Shown in pieces: positions 1 through 6,782 of a stretch of 11,262 nucleotides of DNA. The position numbers and the translations under genes were made by a program. The notes under the pieces were generated by a model that made no database searches, was not told the origin of the DNA, and saw nothing but the letters and a program-made list of their open reading frames with translations. The DNA is from Planctomycetota bacterium (lineage in GTDB: Bacteria; Planctomycetota; SZUA-567): positions 1 through 11,262 of the forward strand of contig JAITKH010000375.1 in the NCBI GenBank assembly GCA_031278535.1, in the 5' to 3' direction. The first letter of the stretch is position 1, and each line of letters begins with the position of its first letter.

Positions 1-4
1 ACAT
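1..4 (-). CDS. rplF: Probable start of rplF (ribosomal protein L6), cut by window edge
   Basis: Only the first four bases of a minus-strand reading frame (ATG plus T) are inside the window. An AGGA Shine-Dalgarno sequence ends 8 bases before this ATG and lies downstream of the rpsH stop. In the standard spc operon order L6 follows S8, and L6 usually begins Met-Ser-Arg, which fits ATG followed by T. Identity is inferred from position only, since no protein sequence is visible. A second ATG six bases upstream is in the same frame but sits too close to the AGGA. Confidence 0.4.
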
Positions 5-51
5 GTATTCATCCTAACTTCAGCATGCGGCCCACCCGCTCCGGCCGGACG

Positions 52-450
52 TCAATAAACCGTGCACAAGACCTCGCCCCCAACCTTTTTCTCCCGGCAC
101 TCGCGATCCGAAAGTACGCCTTGATTGGTGGAAACAACCGTGATTCCCTGGCCATTGAGCACCTGGGGAAGTTCCCCGTAGCCGCGATAGATGCGGCAAC
201 CCGGCTTGGACGTGCGGGAAATGCCGCGAATGACCTTCTCGCCCTCAGGGCCGTATTTCAATTGAATCCGCAGTTCGTTTTGCAAAGGTCTGGTGACGAT
301 ATCGAGACCCTTGATGAAGCCTTCCCGCTTCAAGACCTCCGCGATGTCAATCTTGAGGGCGGTGGAAGGCATGCTTACCTCGTCACGCATCAGGCTGTTG
401 GCGTTACGGATACGGGTCAACATGTCGGCCACTGGATCGGTCATGCTCAT
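52..450 (-). CDS. rpsH: 30S ribosomal protein S8
   Basis: Encodes a 132-residue S8, the family's usual length. S8 binds the central domain of 16S rRNA, organises assembly of the 30S platform, and in Escherichia coli is the translational repressor of the spc operon. The N-terminus (TDPVADMLTRIRNA) and the C-terminal segment (STNQGVLSDREC, ending GGEVLCTVY) are typical S8 signatures. The ATG at 450 is preceded by AAGGA at 7 nt spacing. An in-frame ATG two codons later would give a start at Met-Thr-Asp-Pro and cannot be excluded. It is separated from rpsN by 126 bp, the widest gap within this r-protein cluster, and the gap contains a GC-rich hairpin. The probable rplF start lies 47 bp downstream. 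Confidence 0.97.
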   Translation of the reverse strand: MSMTDPVADMLTRIRNANSLMRDEVSMPSTALKIDIAEVLKREGFIKGLDIVTRPLQNELRIQLKYGPEGEKVIRGISRTSKPGCRIYRGYGELPQVLNGQGITVVSTNQGVLSDRECREKKVGGEVLCTVY

Positions 451-550
451 ATCGCTATCCTTTTTCGCGTCGCCGGCCCCGGAAAGAACCTCCAGGCCGC
501 AAGCGTCCCTCGCCGTCTCCGCCCCTGTCCAGGTCGCCGGGGAAAATCAA

Positions 551-568
551 GCCGCGCCCGGCCGCGGC
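551..568 (-). promoter_or_regulatory. GC-rich hairpin in the rpsN-rpsH gap
   Basis: A perfect 6-bp inverted repeat (GCCGCG / CGCGGC) with a 6-nt loop lies just after the rpsN stop on the coding strand. It is followed by TTGATTTT, a weak U-tract. It could be an intrinsic attenuator or an mRNA-stabilising or processing element between S14 and S8. The stem is short and the U-tract poor, so it may equally be chance in GC-rich DNA. Confidence 0.25.
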
Positions 569-576
569 GGAGGCCA

Positions 577-762
577 TCACCAACTTGACTTGCGCATGCC
601 GGGAATCTCTCCCTTGTTGGCGAGATTCCGGAGGCATATACGGCAAATCTGGAACTTTTTGTACACGCCCCGCGACCGTCCGCACAGCCTGCACCTGGTA
701 TAGGCTCGGGTGGAAAATTTCGGAGGGCGGTTACACTTGACAATCCAGGATGTTTTCGCCAC
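577..762 (-). CDS. rpsN: 30S ribosomal protein S14, zinc-binding (type Z)
   Basis: Encodes a 61-residue S14 of the short, zinc-binding class, found in the head of the 30S subunit. Four cysteines (C24, C27, C40, C43) form the two CxxC pairs of the zinc ribbon. The N-terminal MAKTSWIVK and the GEIPGMRKSSW tail match the family, and the length equals the classic 61-residue form. The start codon is GTG at 762, supported by a GGAG sequence about 9 nt upstream and by the conserved N-terminus. It lies 15 bp downstream of rplE, as in the spc operon. Presence of the C+ form means that this copy needs zinc. Any zinc-independent paralogue would be elsewhere. Confidence 0.97.
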   Translation of the reverse strand: MAKTSWIVKCNRPPKFSTRAYTRCRLCGRSRGVYKKFQICRICLRNLANKGEIPGMRKSSW

Positions 763-777
763 GTTTCACTCTCCAGT

Positions 778-1323
778 TCATTCCGCGAACGGCATGCCCA
801 TCATTTTAAGAAATTTCAGACTCTCGTCGCGCCCACGGGAATTCCGTATCACGAAGACGACATCCATCCCGAGGGGATGCACGAGGCGATCCGCATCGAC
901 CTCGGGAAAAATCGTCACTTCCTCCACTCCCAGCGAATAATTTCCGGCCTTGTCGAAAGCGCGTTTCGAAACTCCCCGGAAGTCGCGGATGCGCGGAATC
1001 GCAGTCGAGATCAGTCTGTCGAAAAATTCATACATCATGGCGCCACGTAACGTCACCCGGCAACCGATTTTATAGCCCTGACGCAAACGGAAATTCGACA
1101 CCGACACCCTAGCCTTGGTAACCACCGCCGCCTGGCCGGCGATGACGGTCATCGTCTTGACCGCCTCGTCCAGTATTTTCGAATCGTCGATTGCCTTGCC
1201 AACACCCATATTGAGGCAAATTTTCTCCAGTTTGGGAAGGTCATGCGGATTGCTTCGCCCAAAATCGCCCTGCATGGCCGGCAATACCACCTTCCGGTAT
1301 TTCTCCAACAGACGAATGTTCAT
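778..1323 (-). CDS. rplE: 50S ribosomal protein L5
   Basis: Encodes a 181-residue L5, close to the usual 179-180. L5 binds 5S rRNA in the central protuberance of the 50S subunit and contacts the 30S head and P-site tRNA. Family blocks are visible: 'KICLNMGVGKAIDD' near residues 32-45, 'GQAAVVTKARVSVSNFRLRQG' in the middle, 'RGAMMYEFFDRLIS', 'IPRIRDFRGV' and 'GNYSLGVEE'. The C-terminus ends in the usual LKMMGMPF. The start at 1323 is an ATG with AAAGGA about 9 nt upstream and a second purine-rich AGGGG closer in. It sits between rplX (80 bp upstream) and rpsN. Confidence 0.97.
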   Translation of the reverse strand: MNIRLLEKYRKVVLPAMQGDFGRSNPHDLPKLEKICLNMGVGKAIDDSKILDEAVKTMTVIAGQAAVVTKARVSVSNFRLRQGYKIGCRVTLRGAMMYEFFDRLISTAIPRIRDFRGVSKRAFDKAGNYSLGVEEVTIFPEVDADRLVHPLGMDVVFVIRNSRGRDESLKFLKMMGMPFAE

Positions 1324-1403
1324 CTTCCCCTATCCTTTGCAAGCGGCGATTTCCGACCGATGCTTCAGATGCGCTTTCCAATTCCGGCGGCACCGCCCCA
1401 AAG

Positions 1404-1802
1404 CTAACCCCGCTCCAGAATATCGGCGCCGCATTTTTTGCAAACCCGCGTACGCCTGGTCTTGATCTTCCCCGCCACGCGCTCCTGCTTTTCCAGGCGG
1501 ATACCGACGCGGGTAGCTTCGTCACATTTCGGACAGACCAGCGTCAGGTTCGAAAGCGGAACGAACGCTTCCTTTTCGATGCGCCCGCCGCCCGGCTTCG
1601 CCGGATCCTTTGACACCGGCAGATGGCGGTAAACCATGTTCACGCCCTGGACCTTGGCCAAATTTCTGGTGCGCTCGATTTCCAGCACTTTGCCGCGCTT
1701 GCCGCGATCCTGACCGGAGTCGGAGGCAATCCTGCCGCCTTCCGAACCAGCCGTGACCTGGACGATATCGTTTCTACGGATGCGGGTCTTGATAATTTTC
1801 AT
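1404..1802 (-). CDS. rplX: 50S ribosomal protein L24, with an inserted segment
   Basis: Encodes a 132-residue L24, longer than the usual 100-110. L24 is an early assembly initiator of the 50S subunit and sits at the peptide exit tunnel. The KOW core is recognisable as RNDIVQVTAG at residues 10-19 and QDRGKRGKVLEI at 31-42. These two parts are normally contiguous, so about 11 residues (around 20-30, SEGGRIASDSG) look inserted. Downstream are GVNMVYRH, IEKEA and two CxxC pairs (C90/C93 and C121/C124), consistent with a zinc-knuckle L24. The loop between the two pairs is a few residues longer than usual. The ATG at 1802 has AAAAGG 7 nt upstream. The reading frame runs cleanly through the insert, so it does not look like a sequencing error. 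Confidence 0.95.
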   Translation of the reverse strand: MKIIKTRIRRNDIVQVTAGSEGGRIASDSGQDRGKRGKVLEIERTRNLAKVQGVNMVYRHLPVSKDPAKPGGGRIEKEAFVPLSNLTLVCPKCDEATRVGIRLEKQERVAGKIKTRRTRVCKKCGADILERG

Positions 1803-1835
1803 GTATCAGCCTTTTTGCCTTGTGCCGCCGGAGAG

Positions 1836-2204
1836 TCAAACCACTTCCGGGGCCAGAGAGACAATCTTCATGAAATTGGCCTGGCGCAATTCCCGGGCCA
1901 CGGGACCGAAAATGCGGGTTCCGCGGGGATTCTTCTCGGCGTCCACCAGGACCACGGCGTTGGAATCAAAGCGAATGGAAGTTCCGTCCGGCCGCTTGAC
2001 CGCCTTCCTGGTCCGAACCACCACTCCCTTGGCCACGGTCCCCGGTTTCACATCGCCGCCCGGCACGGCTTTCTTGACAGTCACCACGACAATGTCGCCA
2101 AGCGAAGCGTAACGACGACGGGTGGACCCGAGCACCTTTATGCACATGGCCTGTTTGGCGCCGGTGTTGTCGGCCACGTCCAACATGGTCTGCATTTGAA
2201 TCAC
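1836..2204 (-). CDS. rplN: 50S ribosomal protein L14
   Basis: Encodes a 122-residue L14, exactly the usual length, when started at the GTG at 2204. L14 binds 23S rRNA and forms part of the intersubunit bridge with helix 44 of 16S rRNA. It is also the docking site for the silencing factor RsfS. The sequence IQMQTMLDVADNTGAK at the N-terminus and the middle GDIVVVTVKKA block are diagnostic. The frame stays open upstream, to an ATG at 2255. The GTG is preferred because GGAGG lies 8 nt before it and because L14 proteins begin Met-Ile-Gln. It is the first gene of the spc-type half and starts 65 bp after the rpsQ stop, with no obvious terminator between them. Confidence 0.96.
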   Translation of the reverse strand: MIQMQTMLDVADNTGAKQAMCIKVLGSTRRRYASLGDIVVVTVKKAVPGGDVKPGTVAKGVVVRTRKAVKRPDGTSIRFDSNAVVLVDAEKNPRGTRIFGPVARELRQANFMKIVSLAPEVV

Positions 2205-2269
2205 GACAATAGCCTCCAACCGCCGTCCGGACGCGTAAAACGACCCGGCTGGCATAATCTGCGATCAGC

Positions 2270-2557
2270 TTATCCGATCCGCTTCAGTATCTTGACCAAG
2301 CGCCAGTTCTTGGTCTTGGACAATTTGCGCGTTTCCATAATCGAAACCGTGTCGCCCGGCCTTGCCTCGCCCGATTCGTCGTGGACGGCGTATTTCCTGG
2401 TGCGGCGCACGCGTTTCTCGTATTTCGGATGCTTAAATTCCCGCGTCACCGCGACCCGAATCGTTTTGGCGCCGCTTGTCGCTTCGACTGCCCCGACAAG
2501 GGAACGGCGGTTGCTGCGCTTCCGGACCGGCGCAACCCCGACGGTTTCCTCGCTCAT
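2270..2557 (-). CDS. rpsQ: 30S ribosomal protein S17
   Basis: Encodes a 95-residue S17, an OB-fold protein that binds the 5' domain of 16S rRNA early in 30S assembly. Recognisable blocks are RRSLVGAVEATSGAKTIRV, then FKHPKYEKRVRRTRKYAVHDE, then GDTVSIMETRKLSKTKNWRL. The N-terminal stretch before RRSLVG is about 10 residues longer than in the shortest family members. The frame is open further upstream, but the ATG at 2557 overlaps the rpmC stop in an ATGA arrangement and is preceded by AAGGATGAAGGC, so translational coupling with rpmC decides this start. It ends in KILKRIG, close to a normal S17 C-terminus. Confidence 0.95.
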   Translation of the reverse strand: MSEETVGVAPVRKRSNRRSLVGAVEATSGAKTIRVAVTREFKHPKYEKRVRRTRKYAVHDESGEARPGDTVSIMETRKLSKTKNWRLVKILKRIG

Positions 2558-2763
2558 GCCTTCATCCTTTCCGCCAACGCCGCCTTTTCGCCAAGAACCG
2601 TCAAAATGCGGGCGATTTCTTTTCGTATTTCCCTGACGCGATGGGGGCGTACATCCTCGCCCAGCGCCACCTTGCACCGCAGTTCAAGGAGCTCGCGCCG
2701 CAATTTCCCGACTTCGGCCGACAAAACGGCGGGGGCCATGGAACGCATCTCGACAACCTTCAT
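2554..2763 (-). CDS. rpmC: 50S ribosomal protein L29
   Basis: Encodes a 69-residue L29, a two-helix protein beside the tunnel exit that with L23 forms the docking site for trigger factor and SRP. The pattern MKVVEMRSM, then ELLELRCKVALGE, then VREIRKEIARILTVLGEK is the classic L29 layout. The start at 2763 is fixed by a strong AGGAGG 8 nt upstream and by a 4-nt ATGA overlap with the rplP stop. The gene then overlaps rpsQ by another ATGA. The chain rplP-rpmC-rpsQ is therefore a translationally coupled trio. The longer upstream open frame runs through rplP and is not used. Confidence 0.95.
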   Translation of the reverse strand: MKVVEMRSMAPAVLSAEVGKLRRELLELRCKVALGEDVRPHRVREIRKEIARILTVLGEKAALAERMKA

Positions 2764-3182
2764 AGCGCGTGCCTCCTGCTGGCGAAACAGGTCTTGACCG
2801 GCAGTTTGTAAGCCTGCCGCTTGAAAGCCTCGCGCGCCAAGGTCTCGGAAACGCCTCCGAGTTCGAAAAGAACGGTGCCCGGCCGCACCGCAGCATACCA
2901 ATGATCCACTTCGCCCTTCCCCTTGCCCATGCGGGTCTCGGCCGGCCTGGAACTTGCCGATTTGTGCGGAAAGACGCGTATCCACATCTTGCCCTGACCG
3001 CCCACCAGCCGGTTGGCGGCAACGCGGGCCGCTTCAATCTGCTGCGAGGTGATCTTGCCGGCTTCCATGGATTGTATGCCAAAGTCGCCAAAGGCGACGA
3101 AATTGCCGGATGTGGCCTTGCCGCGAATACGACCTCGCTGGAATTTGCGCGAGTGCTTGAGACGCTTTGGCATCAATGCCAT
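2760..3182 (-). CDS. rplP: 50S ribosomal protein L16
   Basis: Encodes a 140-residue L16, normal for the family. L16 is a late-assembling protein near the A site and peptidyl transferase centre. It starts MALMPKRLKHSRKFQRGR, then has GDFGIQSMEAGKITSQQIEAAR, WIRVFPHKSASSRPAETRMGKGKG and VLFELGGVSETLAREAF, all typical. The loop PAETRMGKGKG that reaches towards the CCA end of A-site tRNA is intact. The ATG at 3182 has AGGGG 7 nt upstream, and an alternative ATG three codons later would give the shorter MPKR start. Its stop overlaps the rpmC start. Confidence 0.96.
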   Translation of the reverse strand: MALMPKRLKHSRKFQRGRIRGKATSGNFVAFGDFGIQSMEAGKITSQQIEAARVAANRLVGGQGKMWIRVFPHKSASSRPAETRMGKGKGEVDHWYAAVRPGTVLFELGGVSETLAREAFKRQAYKLPVKTCFASRRHAL

Positions 3183-3243
3183 CTGTGATCCCCTTCACAA
3201 TCCGCCGGGCCCGAAAGGCGGCCAGGCGATCGAAACCCGCAAT

Positions 3244-3912
3244 TCACCTTCGCGCGGACGGCGCCGGACCATCCTCGGAAATCTCCTCCCCGACGTCGCC
3301 CTTGTACAGCCACACCTTGATGCCGATATTGCCCATCAGGGTATGTGCCTCGGCAAAACCGTAGTCGATAACGGCCCTGAGCTTCTGGAGCGGAAGGTTG
3401 CCAACCGTGTACCCGTCGGCGCGGGCAATCTCAGCCCCGCCAAGCCGGCCGGAGCACCGCACCTTGATCCCGTACACTCCCGCCTGGACGGAGGTTTCGA
3501 CAGATTTTTTCATGGCGCGGCGATAGGCGACGCGCTTTTCGATCTGCTCGGCGATCCCTTCGGCGACAAGCTGGGCATTGAGCTCCGGGCGGGTGATTTC
3601 CTTGATCTTCACCGAAACCTTGGACTGAATAAGCCTCTCCAGCGCCAGCCGGAGATGATCGACCTCGGTCCCCCTCCGGCCAATGACCACTCCCGGACGT
3701 GCGGTGTTGATGATGACCTCCACCTCGTCGTCGGTCCGCTCGATCTCGGTCTTGGCTATGGCCGCGAAGGAAAGCGTCTTCTTGAGATAGGCGCGGATGG
3801 TGTGATCCTCGACCAGATAGCGGCCGAAGTTCTTCTTGTCGGCATACCAGCGCGAATCCCAGTCGCGCGTAACGCCCGTTCGAAACCCGATGGGATGAAC
3901 CTTCTGGCCCAC
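3244..3912 (-). CDS. rpsC: 30S ribosomal protein S3
   Basis: Encodes a 222-residue S3, a member of the mRNA entry channel and part of the ribosomal helicase activity. It has the N-terminal GQKVHPIGFRTGV block, a KH domain with the GxxG-type loop GVVIGRRG at residues 74-81, and RRAMKK at 131-136, the positively charged mRNA-facing segment. The C-terminal domain shows GIKVRCSGRLGGAEIAR and LRAVIDYGFAEA. The start is GTG at 3912, giving the canonical Met-Gly-Gln, with GGGAG 6 nt upstream. An ATG two bases upstream is out of frame. The C-terminal tail after GEEI is short and low-complexity, as is common in S3. It is 61 bp from rplP and 39 bp from rplV. Confidence 0.97.
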   Translation of the reverse strand: MGQKVHPIGFRTGVTRDWDSRWYADKKNFGRYLVEDHTIRAYLKKTLSFAAIAKTEIERTDDEVEVIINTARPGVVIGRRGTEVDHLRLALERLIQSKVSVKIKEITRPELNAQLVAEGIAEQIEKRVAYRRAMKKSVETSVQAGVYGIKVRCSGRLGGAEIARADGYTVGNLPLQKLRAVIDYGFAEAHTLMGNIGIKVWLYKGDVGEEISEDGPAPSARR

Positions 3913-3951
3913 ATGAATCTCCCGGAATAAACGTCCAAAATCACCAATAGT

Positions 3952-4281
3952 TCAATAGCTTACGCCTATTTCAACGCAGATATGGCTGCGTCGGCGCTGA
4001 TACGACGCCGCCCCGCCCCGCGATCGCGGGCGGAAACGCTTCAGGGCAAATCCAACGTCCACCCACGCCCGTTCGATATAAAATTTGCCCGTTTCGCCCT
4101 GATCCTCGGCATTCGCCTGGGCCGAACGCACCACCTTCTCGATCAGCCTGGCGGCCCGGTGAGGCCTGTAGCGGAGAATGTCGAGCGCTTCGTTCACTGG
4201 GCGTCCGCGTATAAGGTCCATGACCAGGCGGGCGTTGTAGGTCTTGATCGGCGCATGCTTGTGCTTGGCGACATAACCCAT
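3952..4281 (-). CDS. rplV: 50S ribosomal protein L22
   Basis: Encodes a 109-residue L22, which spans the 50S subunit and lines the exit tunnel with its long beta-hairpin. The hairpin is visible as KRFRPRSRGGAASYQRRRSHI at about residues 81-101. This is the region where macrolide-resistance changes occur in other bacteria. The N-terminal part has the family pattern ARLVMDLIRGRPVNEALDIL. I prefer the ATG at 4281 because it has GAGG 8 nt upstream and gives a normal length. An in-frame ATG at 4329 overlaps the rpsS stop as ATGA and would add 16 residues, but it lacks a Shine-Dalgarno sequence and the added residues do not resemble L22. Confidence 0.95.
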   Translation of the reverse strand: MGYVAKHKHAPIKTYNARLVMDLIRGRPVNEALDILRYRPHRAARLIEKVVRSAQANAEDQGETGKFYIERAWVDVGFALKRFRPRSRGGAASYQRRRSHICVEIGVSY

Positions 4282-4325
4282 TGTGCAATCCTCGCTATCC
4301 CCGCGGCTGAATCGCGCGGCAGGAT

Positions 4326-4589
4326 TCATTTGTTCTTGTTGTGACTGTGGTAGTTCCTGGTCATGGCGAATTCGCCGAGCTTATGGCCGACCATGCCCTC
4401 GGTCACAAAGACGGCGGTGAACTTGTTCCCCGTGTGGATAGAGAAGTTATGGCCGACGAATTCGGGAACAATCATGCAGGCGCGGGCCCAGGTTCTGATG
4501 GCGTCGCGCACACCCGATTTCTTCTGTTTCATCACCTTTTCCAGGACGTTCAGATCCACATAAGGACCTTTTTTCTTGGACCGACCCAT
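4326..4589 (-). CDS. rpsS: 30S ribosomal protein S19
   Basis: Encodes an 87-residue S19 (88 if the adjacent upstream ATG at 4592 is used). S19 sits in the head of the 30S subunit with S13 and touches the A-site tRNA. The MGRSKKKGPYVD start, the SIHTGNKFTAVFVTEGMVGHKLGEFA block and the basic tail with histidines are typical. Two tandem ATG codons occur. The second gives the family's usual Met-Gly-Arg-Ser start and is 7 nt from GGAG, while the first is only 4 nt away. The gap to rplB is 72 bp. The stop overlaps an unlikely alternative rplV start. Confidence 0.96.
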   Translation of the reverse strand: MGRSKKKGPYVDLNVLEKVMKQKKSGVRDAIRTWARACMIVPEFVGHNFSIHTGNKFTAVFVTEGMVGHKLGEFAMTRNYHSHNKNK

Positions 4590-4661
4590 CATTTCTCTCC
4601 AAACATGCGCATCATCCCGCCCGCCGCCGCCCGGAATCCGTCCGCAAACGCCAGCCGGCCG

Positions 4662-5492
4662 TCATTTCTTTCTTCTGGAAATTATCATGCCGTTGGTTCC
4701 CGCCCGGGGATTCCTGGTCTTGCCGCCGCGGGCATAGATGCCGCTGGGGCTCGAGAACTGATGGCCGCCGGCATGGCGTCCCTCTCCGCCGCCCAAGGGA
4801 TGGTCAACCGGATTCATGGTGCTGCCGCGAACGGTCGGACGCCAGCCCATATGCCGCTTACGGCCGGCCTTGCCAATGGAAACCATGCCATGATCCAAAT
4901 TGCCGACCGTTCCAATGGTTGCCCGGCAACGCTTGTCGACCCGCCGCATCTCGCCGGAAGGCATCTGGATAATGGCATGGCTGCCATCCCTGGCCTGGAG
5001 GGTTATCTGCATGCCGGCCGCACGGGCAAGCTTGCCGCCTTGCCCAGGAGTCAGCTCGACATTATGGACGGTAAGGCCAAGGGGGATGTTTTCCAAGGGA
5101 ATGCAATTGCCAATCTCCGGTTCGGCGCGCGGGCCGCTCATCACATGCCGGCCGACTTCAAGTCCCAGCGGAGCGAGAATATACCGTTTTTCCCCATCGG
5201 CGTAATGAAGAAGGGCGATATTGGCGGATCGGTTGGGATCGTACTCGATGGCGACAACCTTGGCGGTTACGCCGTCCTTATCGTTCCGCTTGAAATCAAC
5301 CAGGCGATAGCGGCGCTTGGCGCCGCCACCGCGATGCCGGGTGGTGATCAGGCCACGGTGGTTGCGGCCCCCTCCGGCCTTCAATTTGACAGTCAGCTTC
5401 TTTTCTGGAATGTCCCTGGTGATTTCCGCGTAATCCAGCATCGTCATATGCCGGGTTCCCGGAGTCATCGGACGCATTTTCTTGATGCCCAT
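4662..5492 (-). CDS. rplB: 50S ribosomal protein L2
   Basis: Encodes a 276-residue L2, essential for peptidyl transferase centre structure and subunit association. It begins MGIKKMRPMTPGTRHMT and has the central block GGGRNHRGLITTRHRGGG plus the C-terminal MNPVDHP-x-GGGEGR segment. The histidine corresponding to E. coli His229 (mature numbering) is kept as H231. The second histidine of the usual DHPHGGGEG motif is a leucine here (L233, codon TTG). The C-terminus, with GGKTRNPRAGTN and the final RRKK, is well formed. The Shine-Dalgarno before the ATG at 5492 is weak (AAGAGAG), but the N-terminus leaves no doubt about the start. It is 31 bp from the rplW stop. Confidence 0.97.
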   Translation of the reverse strand: MGIKKMRPMTPGTRHMTMLDYAEITRDIPEKKLTVKLKAGGGRNHRGLITTRHRGGGAKRRYRLVDFKRNDKDGVTAKVVAIEYDPNRSANIALLHYADGEKRYILAPLGLEVGRHVMSGPRAEPEIGNCIPLENIPLGLTVHNVELTPGQGGKLARAAGMQITLQARDGSHAIIQMPSGEMRRVDKRCRATIGTVGNLDHGMVSIGKAGRKRHMGWRPTVRGSTMNPVDHPLGGGEGRHAGGHQFSSPSGIYARGGKTRNPRAGTNGMIISRRKK

Positions 5493-5523
5493 GCCGGTTC
5501 TCTCTTTCAGCCAACCGCCGCAA

Positions 5524-5850
5524 TCAGCGCAACACTTCTATGCCGTCACCCTCGGCCAGTTTCACGATGGCCTTCTTCCAGGACGGAGTGAAGCCGGCAA
5601 TCCTGCCCATGCGTCTTTTCTTGCCCTTCACATTGACGACGCGGATGGATTCCACCCTGACATTCCAAATCCGCGCCACCGCCTCGCGAATATCCGTTTT
5701 GGTGGCCTCGCGAGCCACCTTGAAGACATAGGTATTGTGTTCTTGCACCAAATCGGTAGTTTTCTCCGAAACATGCGGCGCGGCAACCACCCGGAAAGGC
5801 TCCATGACAGCCTTGGGAACGCGCCTCCTGGCCAACACCGAACGCTTCAT
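5524..5850 (-). CDS. rplW: 50S ribosomal protein L23
   Basis: Encodes a 108-residue L23, the tunnel-exit protein that docks trigger factor and SRP. The family body starts around residue 17 (PFRVVAAPHVSEKTTDL) and contains TYVFKVAREATKTDIREAV, then NVRVESIRVVNVKGKKRRMGR, the extended loop that points into the tunnel. About 15 extra residues precede the usual start. The ATG at 5850 is nevertheless favoured because it overlaps the rplD stop as ATGA and follows GGGAGGTGA, an excellent ribosome binding site. A shorter start at Met16 has no such site in view. Confidence 0.95.
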   Translation of the reverse strand: MKRSVLARRRVPKAVMEPFRVVAAPHVSEKTTDLVQEHNTYVFKVAREATKTDIREAVARIWNVRVESIRVVNVKGKKRRMGRIAGFTPSWKKAIVKLAEGDGIEVLR

Positions 5851-6473
5851 TGCTTGCTCACCTCCCTGACAAGACCCTCCAGCGCGTCTTTGGTGAATAC
5901 CAGACGTTTGCGCCGGAGAACAGAATAAGCGTTGAGATCGGAAAGTACGGAAAGATCGGCGTTGGGAATGTTGCGACAGGATTTCAGAATGTTTTCGTTG
6001 TACCGGGATATCACCATCAGACAGCTTGAATCGGCCTTGAGATTTTTGAGGGTTGATGCCATTTCCTTGGTTTTTGGGGCTGAAAGGGACAATTCCCCCA
6101 AAATCGTCACCTCCCCGTCGCGGAATTTGCCGAGCAGCGCCGACTTCAAGGCCAGGCGCCTGGCCTGTCTCGGCATGGCAAGCGAAAAGTCGCGGGGGCG
6201 CGGCCCAAAAGCCGTGGCGCCGCCGCGACTACCGAAACGGCGGACCCGGCCCATGCGCGCACGACCGGTTCCCTTTTGCTTGAAAGGTTTGGCCGACTTG
6301 CCGACAACCTCCCGGATGTTTTTGGTCTTCGCCGTCCCCTGCCGGAAATTCGCCTCATACATGACGATTGCGGCCTGCAACAATTTATAGTTGACGAATC
6401 TGCCAAGGCAGGATTCGTCAAAATCGACTTCTCCCGTCTCCCTGCCTTGACTGTCAAAAACGGAAAGCTTCAT
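5847..6473 (-). CDS. rplD: 50S ribosomal protein L4
   Basis: Encodes a 208-residue L4, usual length. L4 binds 23S rRNA, sends an extended arm into the exit tunnel, and in E. coli also represses the S10 operon by transcription attenuation and translation inhibition through the leader. The tunnel arm is seen as KQKGTGRARMGRVRRFG and the adjoining GGATAFGPRPRDFS. The start at 6473 (MKLSVFDSQG) has GAGG 8 nt upstream; a longer in-frame ATG at 6530 would run through leader hairpins and does not resemble L4. Unusually it is the first r-protein gene of the cluster, with no rplC or rpsJ upstream. It overlaps rplW by 4 nt. Confidence 0.95.
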   Translation of the reverse strand: MKLSVFDSQGRETGEVDFDESCLGRFVNYKLLQAAIVMYEANFRQGTAKTKNIREVVGKSAKPFKQKGTGRARMGRVRRFGSRGGATAFGPRPRDFSLAMPRQARRLALKSALLGKFRDGEVTILGELSLSAPKTKEMASTLKNLKADSSCLMVISRYNENILKSCRNIPNADLSVLSDLNAYSVLRRKRLVFTKDALEGLVREVSKQ

Positions 6474-6776
6474 CGCATCGTCCTCTCGTTGCCGATGAAA
6501 ACCTGTCTTTCCGGAATCCGGAAAGACCATCGGGCGACAAATAAAAACCCTCTCGCGCGGAAAAGCTTTCCGCAGCAGGCGGCAAAGGCTTTTAACCTGA
6601 TTTTTCTTCCCAGGCGGGAAAAATGCCGCCCTTCCAGACGATCATTTTCCGCTCGCAAAGCGCATGGCATCATTGAAACCGCGGCGGCTACTCTGGATCG
6701 CCATATTCGTTCACCACACGAAAACGCTCTCCAGAATCCGAGACAGCGCGGGATTCCATGCCCTTTCCAGGGTAAT
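6474..6776 (-). promoter_or_regulatory. Structured 5' leader upstream of rplD
   Basis: About 300 nt of non-coding minus-strand sequence lies between the predicted promoter and rplD. It contains at least three inverted repeats: GAATCC/GGATTC at 6734-6756; GCGGAAA/TTTCCGC (7 bp, 3-nt loop) at 6557-6573, followed 10 nt later by five T residues; and a longer one at 6492-6533. The arms of the second and third share CGGAAA/TTTCCG, so alternative pairing between them is possible. That would suit an attenuator or an L4-type autoregulatory leader. This is an inference from the primary sequence; no folding calculation was done. Confidence 0.45.
6492..6533 (-). promoter_or_regulatory. Two-part hairpin just before the rplD ribosome binding site
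   Basis: The inner helix is a perfect 10-bp repeat (6505-6514 with 6518-6527, GTCTTTCCGG against CCGGAAAGAC) with a 3-nt loop. The outer 6-bp helix is CCGATG (6492-6497) with CATCGG (6528-6533), and a 7-nt one-sided bulge separates them, so the two stack to 16 bp. On the transcript the inner helix is followed by AGGUUUU, weakly terminator-like. It ends about 10 nt before the GAGG of rplD, placing it well to affect translation or readthrough. Confidence 0.5.
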
Positions 6777-6782
6777 TTAGTT

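Noticed and set aside
3013..3930. Long plus-strand reading frame of 305 codons
   Set aside because: It runs antisense through rplP and rpsC, whose proteins are unmistakable; long antisense frames are common in GC-rich DNA.
4341..5591. Plus-strand frame of 416 codons
   Set aside because: Antisense to rpsS and rplB, with no family pattern and no ribosome binding site of its own.
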